From the NCBI GenBank assembly GCA_030747175.1, contig JASLLE010000015.1, forward strand, positions 1 to 41,971: DNA of 41,971 bases. The letters run 5' to 3'. Source of the DNA: Dehalococcoidia bacterium (GTDB lineage: Bacteria > Chloroflexota > Dehalococcoidia > Lucifugimonadales > Lucifugimonadaceae). Made by a program: the position numbers and the translations under genes. The notes beneath the pieces are model-generated. The model worked only from the letters and a program-made list of their open reading frames with translations, made no database searches and had not been told where the DNA came from. Shown piece after piece: positions 23,858-32,437 of this stretch. Positions within the stretch are counted from its first letter, which is position 1. Each line of letters starts with the position of its first letter.

Positions 23858-25585
23858 TTAATTTGACGTCCGCGCGTTGTCGCCTGAAGCCGGTGGCTGG
23901 GTCGTCTTGCGAGCCACCGCCCGGCGCGCTTTCGCACTCAAGTTTTCGCCACCGCGGCGTCCACGTCCACGTCGGCGGGAACCGCCCTGATCTCGGTATC
24001 CGATTATGTCTTCGGCGAATCGCAATGAGCCGGTATCGTCATCGTCATCTGAAGAAGGCAGTTGCCAGATGTCGTCCGAAGAGAAGTCAATGATCTGTTC
24101 GGCTTCCGCAGCGGCCGCCGCTTCTTCTTTCTCCTGCTTCTCAAGAGCTTCAAGTTCTTCCTCCAGCGTCTGGAGAGCGAGAATCTCTTCGGGAGACGGT
24201 GACGCGGGGGTGGCCGGCGCCTCGCTCACCGGCGCGGTCTCGAGGACGGCGGCGGGTTGCTCTACAAGGGCCGGTTCTTGCTCCGCGGCGATCTCGGCGA
24301 TCTCGGCGATGGCAGGTTCCGGCTCTGCCGGGGTTTCTACAAGAGGCGTGACTTCCGCCGCGACCGTTTCGACCACGGGCTCCTCGACAGCCGGTGGTGC
24401 TTCGGCAGCGACTTCTACCGGTTCGTCGGTCTCTGCTTCCGGAACCGGCGCGTCTTCGACGGCGGCGACGATCTCCGAGACCGCATCGGCGATTTCCGGG
24501 ACCTCGTCTGACGGGGATTCCACTTCCGGCTCTTCCGGCTCGGCGTGTTCCGAGGCCGACTTGATGTCGATGCGCCAGTCGGTCAACTTGGCAGCCAGGC
24601 GGGCGTTCTGTCCCTCACGGCCGATGGCCAGGGACAGAGCGCGGTCCGGTACGACGACGATCGCGGATTTCTCCTCTTCGTCGATGATCACGTTCTCGAC
24701 CTGGGCCGGGCTCAGTGAGTTTGCTATGTAGGTGGAGATATCCTCGGCGTGCTCGACGACATCGATCTTCTCGCCGTGGAGTTCGCTGACCACGTTCTGG
24801 ATACGCACGCCTCGCAGGCCAACACAGGCGCCAACGGCATCGACGCCCGCCTGGTGCGACAGGACGGCGACCTTGCTCCGCGCTCCCGGTTCCCGGGCGA
24901 TGTTTTTAATCTCAACGATTCCGTTGAAGATCTCGGGCACTTCGGCCTCGAACAAACGCCGGATAAGGTCCGGGTGTGTACGGGACGCGATGATCTCCGG
25001 TCCGCGAACGGTCCGGGCCACTTCTACGATGTAGACCTTGACCTTGAAGCCCGGCCGGTATCTCTCAGCCGGGACCTGTTCGGCGGGCGGCATGATCGCT
25101 TCTGCACGTCCAACATCGAGTACGACGCCCCGGGCGTCGCCCCGCTGGACGGTTACGGTGAGAACCTCACCTGCCTTGTCTTCAAACTCATCAAAGACGA
25201 TCTCACGCTCGGCCTCCCGCAGCCGTTGCATCACCACCTGTTTGGCGGTCTGCGCTGCGATACGGCCGGGGTGCTGCGAGATAGTTCCGGTCACGACGTA
25301 CTGGCCGACGGTCGCAGACGCGTCGATCTTTTTCGCGTCGGTCAGGTAGACCATTGCGTCAGGTTCTTCCATCTCCGCGCCGTCTTCTACTACGGTGCGG
25401 ACGGTGTGAACCTCCATCTCCCCGGTATCCGGGTCAAGCACGACCGTGACATCCTGGCCTTCCGAGATGGCGTCGCGTTTGTACGCGGAGACGAGAGCTT
25501 CCTGGATGGCGCTCAATACGACGCCATGCGGGAGAGCTCTTTCGGCTGCAAGTTGTGTTACTGCAAGGAGCAAATCACTCTTCAC
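23858..25585 (-). CDS. nusA: Transcription termination/antitermination protein NusA with long acidic tail
   Basis: Residues 1-345 form the NusA core: the N-terminal RNA polymerase-binding domain, the S1 domain (about 135-200) and two KH domains ([36 protein letters not shown]). Residues 346-575 are a low-complexity tail rich in Glu, Ala, Pro and Val, ending with an Asp run, then [12 protein letters not shown] and a basic end. This tail is unlike the acidic repeat domains of E. coli NusA. The start is GTG, with GGAAGGTG just before it. rimP is not upstream. The leader carries a promoter and a probable attenuator. Confidence 0.96.
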   Translation of the reverse strand: MKSDLLLAVTQLAAERALPHGVVLSAIQEALVSAYKRDAISEGQDVTVVLDPDTGEMEVHTVRTVVEDGAEMEEPDAMVYLTDAKKIDASATVGQYVVTGTISQHPGRIAAQTAKQVVMQRLREAEREIVFDEFEDKAGEVLTVTVQRGDARGVVLDVGRAEAIMPPAEQVPAERYRPGFKVKVYIVEVARTVRGPEIIASRTHPDLIRRLFEAEVPEIFNGIVEIKNIAREPGARSKVAVLSHQAGVDAVGACVGLRGVRIQNVVSELHGEKIDVVEHAEDISTYIANSLSPAQVENVIIDEEEKSAIVVVPDRALSLAIGREGQNARLAAKLTDWRIDIKSASEHAEPEEPEVESPSDEVPEIADAVSEIVAAVEDAPVPEAETDEPVEVAAEAPPAVEEPVVETVAAEVTPLVETPAEPEPAIAEIAEIAAEQEPALVEQPAAVLETAPVSEAPATPASPSPEEILALQTLEEELEALEKQEKEEAAAAAEAEQIIDFSSDDIWQLPSSDDDDDTGSLRFAEDIIGYRDQGGSRRRGRGRRGGENLSAKARRAVARKTTQPPASGDNARTSN

Positions 25586-25626
25586 AGTTGCACCTTCCGG
25601 TCTGATTCAAAAATGCCCTGACAAAC

Positions 25627-25650
25627 AAAAAAAGTGGGGGCAACCCACTT
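25627..25650 (-). terminator. Intrinsic terminator in the nusA leader (attenuator)
   Basis: On the minus strand AAGTGGG (25650-25644) pairs with CCCACTT (25638-25632) around loop TTGCC and runs into T7. It lies between the nusA promoter and its start codon, 42 bp before the gene, so it must be read through for expression. Confidence 0.8.
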
Positions 25651-25672
25651 CGTCAGTAGCGATCGTTACCCC
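25637..25672 (-). promoter_or_regulatory. Possible antiterminator of the nusA leader
   Basis: On the minus strand GGGGTAAC (25672-25665) can pair with GTTGCCCC (25644-25637), eight pairs with one G-U. This helix uses the loop and part of both arms of the terminator, so the two exclude each other. The upstream strand can also fold by itself (GATCG with CGATC), giving a third state. Confidence 0.5.
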
Positions 25673-25689
25673 GATCAAATCCAACGGAC

Positions 25690-25718
25690 AGTATAGTCCA
25701 CACGACGATTGTTCGCAA
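25690..25718 (-). promoter_or_regulatory. Promoter of the nusA-ylxR-infB operon
   Basis: TTGCGA (25718-25713) and TATACT (25695-25690) are separated by exactly 17 bp. The predicted start near 25683 gives a leader of about 100 nt. This is the best sigma-70 type promoter in the window. Confidence 0.75.
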
Positions 25719-25857
25719 TCGTTACGGGTGCGTCTTCCAAACGTAATACAGGTACTCTTTACGAAACTCGACGCAGCTTCCGGTTGATGGTCACCCGGGG
25801 AGCAGCGTCGCGGGTGAATATTTCCCTTTATCGGCTTCACGTAAGGTGGCGGCCAAC

Positions 25858-26523
25858 ATGAAACTCGCACTGGTCCTGGATTTCGACGGCACGATCACCA
25901 CGAAGGATATCGGCGTCGAGATCGTGAAGAAGTTCGCCCGCCCGGACTGGGATGAAGGCCTGCGCCTTTGGCGGGCGGGTGAGATTGATCAACGCCAGCT
26001 CATGGAGTGGGAGTTCGCCCGGCTCCCCGGTGGACGCGCCGCAGAGATGCGTAAGCACGCGCTTGCCGAGGCTGATGTGAGGCCCGGGTTGGCCGGTTTG
26101 CTGGAATTGTGCCGCGCTAACGATGTACCCGTGGAGGTGGTTTCCAACGGGATGTGGTTCTACGTCGAGGCGGTCCTGGAGCGTGAGGGATTATCGGACC
26201 TGGCTTTCGTGGCTCCGATACCGACCTATGCCGGTCTCGGCGCCGGCGCCGGATCCGCGGTGGAGTTTCCCGACGACGTCGAGACCTGTGATCGGACCGG
26301 GCTGTGCAAGTGCGCCCGCGCCCGCAGGTTGCGCTCCGGCGGACGCAAGATCGTGTTCGTCGGCGATGGGATTTCTGATTTCTGCATTGCGGAAGAGGAA
26401 GCAGACTTCATAATCGCCCGGTCCTCGCTGAAGGATCACTGTGTGGTGAGCGGGATTCCGCACAGCGAGTTCGGCGATTTCGATGACGTCTCACGTGAGC
26501 TAGTGGCACTGCTTTCTGCCTGA
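25858..26523 (+). CDS. HAD-superfamily phosphatase, MtnX/phosphoserine phosphatase-like
   Basis: The 221-residue product has all HAD motifs: LDFDGTITT with the nucleophile Asp near residue 9, VEVVSNG as motif II, and VFVGDGISDFC as motif IV. A small helical cap follows motif I (DWDEGLRLWRAGEIDQ). A cysteine-rich segment CDRTGLCKCARA precedes motif IV, as in MtnX-like proteins. Likely substrates are a methionine-salvage intermediate or another small phosphate ester. The ATG at 25858 matches the family start; an upstream GTG at 25846 is possible. It is divergent from nusA. Confidence 0.82.
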   Translation: MKLALVLDFDGTITTKDIGVEIVKKFARPDWDEGLRLWRAGEIDQRQLMEWEFARLPGGRAAEMRKHALAEADVRPGLAGLLELCRANDVPVEVVSNGMWFYVEAVLEREGLSDLAFVAPIPTYAGLGAGAGSAVEFPDDVETCDRTGLCKCARARRLRSGGRKIVFVGDGISDFCIAEEEADFIIARSSLKDHCVVSGIPHSEFGDFDDVSRELVALLSA

Positions 26524-26644
26524 TCAGACTTCCGGCAACCCTCATCCGGGCCTCCGCTGGCGGTACCATCTGGCGAGCTTGAAATGACGGTTGCGGCCTG
26601 GCCGGAACAGCCTCGAGATCGCCGGCCGGAGTATTAGGAACGTG

Positions 26645-27826
26645 ATGGCAAACGGAATGTCGCCGGACACGCTGGCACAACGCATTCGTGAATACGAGTC
26701 ATTCGGCGCTCACCGCACCGGATGGCCGGGAGACACGAGCTCCGCCGGCTGGGCGCGGGCGGAGCTTGAAGCAGATGGCGTCCATGCGTCGCTGGAGGAG
26801 TTTGCGTTCCCGATGTTTCGCTCCGAGTCGACCCGCCTGACATGGGACGGAGGCGAAGCGGACGGTGTCGCGCTCCACGATTGCGGTCGCACGGGGAAAG
26901 ACGGGGTGTCCGGCCAGCTCGTGACGCCCGGGGCGGTTGACGTAAGCGACAAGATCGTCGTCGCCGGGGAGAATGACCCGGAATTCGATCAGCGGCCGAT
27001 TTACGAACGTATCTCCGATTTGACCGCGGCCGGCGCCGCCGGACTTGTGCTGCGGCGCAGCGACTCACTCGGGGCCATTAACGTTCTCAACGCGTACCGC
27101 ATCGACCGGTCATTTTCTCTGCCCGTCCTTCAGATCGCAGGTCCGGATGCGAAGGGGTTAACCGAGGCGGCGAAACGCCGCGAAAACGCCGTCCTCACGG
27201 TCGACGCCGCTCTTGAACGGGCGACGGCTTTGAACGTGGTGGCGACCCTGCCCGGTGCGGATCCAGATGCGGCTCCGATGGCGATCATGACGCCGCGTTC
27301 CGGCTGGTTCAATTGCGCGTCAGAGCGCGGCGGTGGCATCGCCATCTGGCTGGGGCTCGCCGCCGCCCTCGCAGCGATGCCCGCGCGGCGGCGCACGGTC
27401 CACATGGTGGCTTCGAGCGGGCACGAGTTAAATCACTACGGCCTCCGGGCGTACCTGGGAGCCCGGGAGGGGTTGGAGACGCGTGCGATCGCGTGGCTGC
27501 ATCTTGGCGCACTGATCGGCAGCCGGGCGACATCGGTCAAGATCGAGCCGAGTGACGAAGAGTTAAGAGGACTCGCGAGGTCCGCGTTTGAATCTTCGGG
27601 AGCCACGCGCTGGATGATGTGGAACCAGCGCGGCGGAGAAGCGGAGAACATCGCCGAGGCCGGGGGCCGCTACGTGTCGTTGCGGGGCGGAGCCGCAGAC
27701 AATGAAGGCGACGATACTTTCTTCCACAGTCCTAACGATTCGATCGACCGTGCGAGCGACATCGACCTGGTGGCGGCCAGCGGACGTGCCTGCCTGGCGA
27801 TGGTGGAGGCGCTCGTTTCGGCCTGA
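26645..27826 (+). CDS. M28-like peptidase family protein with PA-type insert, metal site degenerate
   Basis: The 393-residue product has the layout of M28 aminopeptidases: an N-terminal segment, a protease-associated-like domain (about 80-190) and a C-terminal hydrolase-like domain (about 195-393). The usual metal ligands are not evident. The HxD position reads MTPRSGW, the DNASG position CASERGGG, the Glu pair GHELNHYG and the later Asp HLGALIG. Only FFHSPND near 361 looks conserved. It has no signal peptide. The ATG at 26645 has AGGA upstream. It may be an inactive or re-purposed relative. Confidence 0.65.
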   Translation: MANGMSPDTLAQRIREYESFGAHRTGWPGDTSSAGWARAELEADGVHASLEEFAFPMFRSESTRLTWDGGEADGVALHDCGRTGKDGVSGQLVTPGAVDVSDKIVVAGENDPEFDQRPIYERISDLTAAGAAGLVLRRSDSLGAINVLNAYRIDRSFSLPVLQIAGPDAKGLTEAAKRRENAVLTVDAALERATALNVVATLPGADPDAAPMAIMTPRSGWFNCASERGGGIAIWLGLAAALAAMPARRRTVHMVASSGHELNHYGLRAYLGAREGLETRAIAWLHLGALIGSRATSVKIEPSDEELRGLARSAFESSGATRWMMWNQRGGEAENIAEAGGRYVSLRGGAADNEGDDTFFHSPNDSIDRASDIDLVAASGRACLAMVEALVSA

Positions 27827-27893
27827 GTCCAGCAATCTGGTTCTTGCGGGACGACTGAAGTCCAGAACTTTCCAAATAGCCGCCCGGCAGGGC

Positions 27894-28421
27894 CTAGCGC
27901 GGGTGCCAGCGGCGGCCTTCGATGAGGCCGCGTACGTAGCCGGCCTGGCCGACGTGCTGCATGTTGCCGTTCACGACCGCGATGAGCCGTTCGCCGACCG
28001 TGGCCGGAGGAGCGGACGACCCTGTCTCGACTACGCGGTCGAGGTCGTCCGGGCCGAGTGCTGACAGGTGGTTACGGGTGCTTTCCAGAACCGCGTCGTA
28101 GTGCTCAAGTAGAGTCACGGCGTTCGGCGCCGCGAAGGCGGAGACGCGCGCGGCATCGTGGCCCATACCGGTGTCCCGGGGATCGGCCGCCATGCCGTAG
28201 CGCTCGTGCCAGCCGTCCCGGGTCCAGAGTTGTTCTTCTCCGGTGATGGCCGACATCCCGCGATCCTGCATGCGCGCCATGTGCCAGATCAGCCATCCGA
28301 TCGGGTTTGACTCGGCGGCGGGCCGGTGAATGAGCTGACCCGGCGACAGGCCGTCGAGCGTGAGCGCCACCGAGGATCGGACGGATGTCAGCGCCCGGTT
28401 GATGAAGTCAGCAGTTTCCAC
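27894..28421 (-). CDS. DinB-family protein
   Basis: The 175-residue product resembles DinB/DUF664 four-helix bundle proteins, which hold a metal through three histidines. Candidate ligands are in WLIWHMARMQDRG and GNMQHVGQAGYVRG. Some relatives use bacillithiol or mycothiol, but most have no known role. The GTG start has GAGGAG seven nt upstream. It is 66 bp after the amidohydrolase stop on the same strand, so the two may be co-transcribed. Confidence 0.83.
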   Translation of the reverse strand: METADFINRALTSVRSSVALTLDGLSPGQLIHRPAAESNPIGWLIWHMARMQDRGMSAITGEEQLWTRDGWHERYGMAADPRDTGMGHDAARVSAFAAPNAVTLLEHYDAVLESTRNHLSALGPDDLDRVVETGSSAPPATVGERLIAVVNGNMQHVGQAGYVRGLIEGRRWHPR

Positions 28422-28487
28422 CGAACGGCTCCTCGAACTTTGCCCCCGCCAAACTTGACCGATTCGGCGAGAAAGAAATTGGCCGGC

Positions 28488-29870
28488 TCATCCGGGCGAC
28501 AGGTTCAGCGGGAATGAGGTATCCGGGTGTTCTTCAAGCATGCGCGACCACGCCCGCCGACCGATTCGGTCTACCTCGTCGACGAGTTCGCTCTCGTCGA
28601 CGGTGAGGACACGCCCGTCCCGCATCACCCATTCGCCGTCGATCATCACGGATTCGATGTCGCCCGGCTGGCCGTTATGGATCCATGACGACACGATGCG
28701 CATGGTCGGCACGAGGTGGGCGCGGCGCATATCGATCATGAACAGGTCCGCCTTCTTGCCTGTTTCCAGCGATCCGATCCGGCCGTCCATATCCAGGGCG
28801 CGGGCAGATCCCATCGTGGCCCACTCGATTACGTCTTCGGGCTGCGGGCTGATGGCGTTTTCGGTGGCGACTCGCTCGGTTCGAAGCGCCGTGCGCATGA
28901 CCTCGAACATGTCCTGTGTGTTGTTGTCGGTCCCGAGCCCGACGACACATCCAGCGTCACGGAGCGCCGGGATGGGCGGGTGCACGGCCCGCAGCGACGC
29001 CATCGCGGGCTGATGGGTGATGTGGGTCCGTGCGGAGCCGAGCGCGGCAATTTCGGACCCATCCACGTATCGGCAGTGCGCGGCGACCAGCCGGGGTCCC
29101 AGAAAATCGTTGTCGGCCAGGTAGATGGACGGCCTTGCCCCCCGTAAAGCCGCCATCGATTCGACTTCCAGGCGGCTCTGAGCGAGGTGGATCGTATAGC
29201 CGGTGTCGTACCGCTCGGCCAACCCCCGGACCGCGGCAAGCAGCTCGGGCGAGCTGGTTTCTACGAGCTGAGTCGAAGCGAAGCAGGTCACGCGCCGGTT
29301 TCGTGCCCCGTGCCACTTCGAAAACAGATCCTCGGCTCGCCCCAGCTTTGTCTCACGCTGCTCGGCAGAGAACCCTGAGGGCGTCTGGCCCGGCCGGTAA
29401 GCCGGCCCCACTACCCCGTCGTCGGTGTTCTCAGCCAGGACCAGTCGCATGCCCGTATCGACTATCGAAGCGGCATACACATCGATACCCGCCGCCATCT
29501 CCAACAATGTCGTTGAACCTGAACGGATAGCCTCCACCGCGCCGAGCGTCGCCAGGGCGTTTCGCTCTTCGTCGCTCACCAATGAATAGATGCTTACGGG
29601 AAACGGAAGGTCGGGCGGAAAACCGAAGTCTTCCGTTATCCCACGGGACAGCACGTTCAGAAGGTGGGCGTGGCAGTTGATCAGCCCCGGGAGCACGGCT
29701 TTCCCGCGACCATCGACAACATCAGCGTCCGGTTGTGACCCAAGAACGTCTGCCGCAGGTCCGACAGCGGAGACGATGTCATCCGTGAGCGCAATCGCAC
29801 CGTCGTGAATGACGTTGCGCGTCGCGTCGCCGGTAACGATCGTTGCGTTGGCGATGACGGTTGTCGGCAT
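28488..29870 (-). CDS. Amidohydrolase, chlorohydrolase/cytosine deaminase-like
   Basis: The 460-residue TIM-barrel metal hydrolase is of the TrzA/AtzB/SAH deaminase group. Metal ligands are visible in LINCHAHLLN, IHLAQS, VAAHCRYVD and GLGTDNNTQD. ETGKKADLFMID and the C-terminal strands form the typical composite beta-sandwich. The glutamate of the usual HxxE motif is Gln here (HLAQS), so the proton relay may differ. It probably removes an amino or other group from a heterocycle or nucleoside-like compound. The exact substrate cannot be read. Confidence 0.87.
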   Translation of the reverse strand: MPTTVIANATIVTGDATRNVIHDGAIALTDDIVSAVGPAADVLGSQPDADVVDGRGKAVLPGLINCHAHLLNVLSRGITEDFGFPPDLPFPVSIYSLVSDEERNALATLGAVEAIRSGSTTLLEMAAGIDVYAASIVDTGMRLVLAENTDDGVVGPAYRPGQTPSGFSAEQRETKLGRAEDLFSKWHGARNRRVTCFASTQLVETSSPELLAAVRGLAERYDTGYTIHLAQSRLEVESMAALRGARPSIYLADNDFLGPRLVAAHCRYVDGSEIAALGSARTHITHQPAMASLRAVHPPIPALRDAGCVVGLGTDNNTQDMFEVMRTALRTERVATENAISPQPEDVIEWATMGSARALDMDGRIGSLETGKKADLFMIDMRRAHLVPTMRIVSSWIHNGQPGDIESVMIDGEWVMRDGRVLTVDESELVDEVDRIGRRAWSRMLEEHPDTSFPLNLSPG

Positions 29871-29954
29871 GACGTTCTTTCCGATTGACCGGCGAGGCGT
29901 CCGACTCCTGGACCCTCGCCCGGGATCAAATGACGAGTTCTATCCGGGCCGGGT

Positions 29955-30269
29955 TCAATCCTTCGCGGGAGCCAGGAGCTCCAGGAATTCGATCCGCTGG
30001 TTTTCGATCAAAGGGCGAATCTGCGCGCCGAGTTCGAGGGCGGCCTGAGGCAGGACATGGCCTTCACGCGTCGGAGACATGATGGTGTCGTCCGTCCAGT
30101 CGAGCACGACGACGTTCTGGTCGCCCGGGAGGGTCGCGCCGTTATACGACACCCGGAACTCGCTTCTCTGACCGGCGTCGCGGTATGCCTGCGCCTGTTT
30201 CTGCAACAGGATTGCCACGTTGCGGGCCTCGCCGGGTTTGGTGTTGAAGATTCTGCGGATTAAGTACAA
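29955..30269 (-). CDS. Small dimeric alpha-beta barrel-like protein
   Basis: The 104-residue product begins MYLIRRIFNTKPGEARNVA, followed by a long helix, a strand pair (SEFRVSYNGATLPG, NVVVLDWTDD) and a C-terminal helix with a final strand (RIEFLELL). This order suits the ABM/NIPSNAP ferredoxin-like barrel. The start is TTG with GAGGAG eight nt upstream. It could be a monooxygenase-like or stress-related barrel. It is a single-domain relative in fold of the duplicated protein at 12400-12999, though sequence identity looks low. Confidence 0.7.
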   Translation of the reverse strand: MYLIRRIFNTKPGEARNVAILLQKQAQAYRDAGQRSEFRVSYNGATLPGDQNVVVLDWTDDTIMSPTREGHVLPQAALELGAQIRPLIENQRIEFLELLAPAKD

Positions 30270-30397
30270 GGCGGCGCTCCTCTGGTTGGCCGGGTTGTTG
30301 TGGGCGTGATTGGGGCCTCGGAAAGAGGCGTGGGGAGCATACCTGAGGAGACTTACATGTGGTGCGGCTATCGGAGTGGATGATGGCGTTGAAGGTT

Positions 30398-31270
30398 CTA
30401 GCCGTACTCCACGCTGGACAGGTCTTCGCCGACTACCAGAGGTCCGTCATATCCACCACTTCTGATTGCGGCCTCGTAACATTCGACGCCGTATTCGAAC
30501 TGTTCCGGCGCCGGGATGAGGTGGGTGAGTATCAGGGATTTCACACCGGCCGCTTTCGCTGTTTCTCCGATCCCAACAGAATCAGAGTGGTAATGCATTA
30601 CTGATTCTCTGGTCGAGCCCAGGACGGCTTCGCTGAGCATTGCCTCGTGGACCAGTATGTCTGCATCCTGCGCCAAAACGCCGACCTCTTCGCAAACCGA
30701 TGTGTCTCCGGTTACTGCGACCACGCCATCCGGCGATTCGACCCGGTAGCCGACCGATGGTACGACCGGATCATGCTGGACTCTCATCGCAAGCACCCGC
30801 ACGTCGCCCTGCTCCCACACGACTTCTAATGTCCTGGCGGCATCGAATAGTGTGGTGTTTAACGCGGGTTCGGTATCCCCGCCCATATCAAGCTTTCTGA
30901 CTTTGAAGTCTTCTCGCCACGGATCAAGGAGGTGTTCCAGGATATCCGCGAGGGGGCCGTCCGGTGCTACAACCGCCAGACGAGTGTCGATCACGGAACG
31001 TTCCAACGAACCTGAAATCCAGCGGGCCATCACGAGGTCATCGAGACCCTGTAGATGGTCGGAATGGTGGTGTGTCAAAAATACGGCGTCGAGCGCCAGC
31101 GGTCTGATCTCAATTGCCGCCAGTCGCATGACCGTGGCGCGGCCGGCATCGAACTGGAGGTTCATCCCTCCCGTCTGGACCAGCACTCCGGCACCGGCTC
31201 GGATGGGATTTGGGGTGGGTGTACTTGTGCCGGTAAGCGTGACAATACTGCTTAACTGGTCGCCTCCCAT
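30398..31270 (-). CDS. Metallo-beta-lactamase fold hydrolase, RNase Z/arylsulfatase-like
   Basis: The 290-residue product has THHHSDHLQGLDDL for the two-metal site, VTGDTSVCEE for the bridging Asp, LVHEAM and SLILTHLIP for the last ligand. The order and spacing are those of the RNase Z/phosphodiesterase branch. The exosite of true tRNase Z is not clear, so it is called only as a hydrolase. The frame is open to 31384, but that part overlaps the neighbouring gene and lacks similarity. MGGDQLSS at 31270 is the likely start. Confidence 0.86.
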   Translation of the reverse strand: MGGDQLSSIVTLTGTSTPTPNPIRAGAGVLVQTGGMNLQFDAGRATVMRLAAIEIRPLALDAVFLTHHHSDHLQGLDDLVMARWISGSLERSVIDTRLAVVAPDGPLADILEHLLDPWREDFKVRKLDMGGDTEPALNTTLFDAARTLEVVWEQGDVRVLAMRVQHDPVVPSVGYRVESPDGVVAVTGDTSVCEEVGVLAQDADILVHEAMLSEAVLGSTRESVMHYHSDSVGIGETAKAAGVKSLILTHLIPAPEQFEYGVECYEAAIRSGGYDGPLVVGEDLSSVEYG

Positions 31271-31332
31271 CGGTTTTCGTCGTCTCCAATGACCGGAGCC
31301 TGAGTAGCAGCTTTCGTCGGCCACGTTCTGGC

Positions 31333-32271
31333 TCAGGTTATCTGGCTTAAGTCCAGGTAGCGCCTGTTGAATGCCGACGCCCAATCGGCGAGTGCCGGGA
31401 TCTTGTCCGCCTCGTCGATCAGATCTTCGTAGTTGGCGACTCTTAACAAAGATAGCGGTTCATCCATCTGGGACTCGAAACTTTTCACGGCGGTCGCGAG
31501 TCCGCGGTCGTCCCTGCATGCCAGCACCGCCACGTGTCCGAGGTCGAAGCCCTCTTCTTTGCGGATGCTCGCCGCGAGGAGTGCGTTGCGCCAGAGCTGG
31601 TTGGTCGATTTGCCTTTGAGCACGTCTGCCGCGCCGGGCTTGAATCCGCTTGACGGGTCATCGGCGACGCGTCGGTATGAAGGCCGGTCGTACTCCTGTA
31701 ACGTGAAAGGTTCGGTGTACTTGGTCTCGACGCCGATGAAGCCGCTTTTGCCGCCCGCGGTCGTGTACTCGACATAGGCGTCAAACGCGGTCTTGTCTCC
31801 AAGATGCGATGCAGTATCTGGCGCCCACTCAACCTCGATGGCCTTGATGGTCTCGATCTGTAGATCGAACGTTGCGTTGAGAACGGTCGTAGCGTGTTCC
31901 GGATATGCCCTCAAATGACCGAACAGGTTGAAGCAGAGTGGCTGAGAGGAAAGCAGGTTCGCCCTGAGCCGGTTCTCCTCGATCACGCCGCCCTGCGCCA
32001 GGACCTCCGGGACCCGGGAATCCACGTAGTCGCTGACTTCCCTGGTGAGAAAGTTGGCGTTCGGGTATCTCGCCACCCATTCCGGTGAGAGGTGATTGCC
32101 GCGATAACGGCCGCGGAACTTGCCGGCCGGCGCCTTGATCACCATCTGGCGATACCAGGACTGAAGCAGCCGGTACTTCGCCCGCCAGGCCGACTCAGAG
32201 CCGACTTTGAGCATGTCGGCATTCCAGGCGGGCCAATCCGGGGGCCGTTCCTCGATACGTCGGAGAGTCAT
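31333..32271 (-). CDS. PD-(D/E)XK nuclease-like protein (PGN_0703-type)
   Basis: The 312-residue product resembles the PGN_0703 family of putative restriction endonucleases. LLSSQPLCFNLFGHL near 106-120 is a family hallmark. A PD-(D/E)XK-like site is visible as D164 in TAFDAY and E182-x-K184 in GVETKYTE, with E148 nearby (VEWAPD). No methyltransferase or specificity subunit is adjacent, so it is not a visible restriction-modification pair. It may act in defence or DNA repair. The metallo-hydrolase gene follows 62 bp later on the same strand. Confidence 0.72.
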   Translation of the reverse strand: MTLRRIEERPPDWPAWNADMLKVGSESAWRAKYRLLQSWYRQMVIKAPAGKFRGRYRGNHLSPEWVARYPNANFLTREVSDYVDSRVPEVLAQGGVIEENRLRANLLSSQPLCFNLFGHLRAYPEHATTVLNATFDLQIETIKAIEVEWAPDTASHLGDKTAFDAYVEYTTAGGKSGFIGVETKYTEPFTLQEYDRPSYRRVADDPSSGFKPGAADVLKGKSTNQLWRNALLAASIRKEEGFDLGHVAVLACRDDRGLATAVKSFESQMDEPLSLLRVANYEDLIDEADKIPALADWASAFNRRYLDLSQIT

Positions 32272-32368
32272 GAGGGCGAATCATAGCGCGCGTGTGTGCG
32301 CACCCTGTGATTCCCCCGGAATAGTCCCGGGAATTCGGCATGCGATCCCGTTGGAGGATTGGTGTTCG

Positions 32369-32402
32369 CCCTCACCCCACCCGCTCCCGCTGGGAGAGGG
32401 GG
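32369..32402 (-). repeat. REP-like palindromic element, copy 3
   Basis: CCCTCACCCCACCCGCTCCC then GCTGGGAGAGGGGG, in the same orientation and sequence class as copy 2 at 5816-5855. It lies between proS and the nuclease-like gene. Confidence 0.7.
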
Positions 32403-32437
32403 TTTCCGGAACCTGTTGGACGGGATGAGTTCGGGAA

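Noticed and set aside
24749..25621. Plus-strand ORF of 290 codons
   Set aside because: It is antisense to nusA, whose minus-strand reading is a clear family match.
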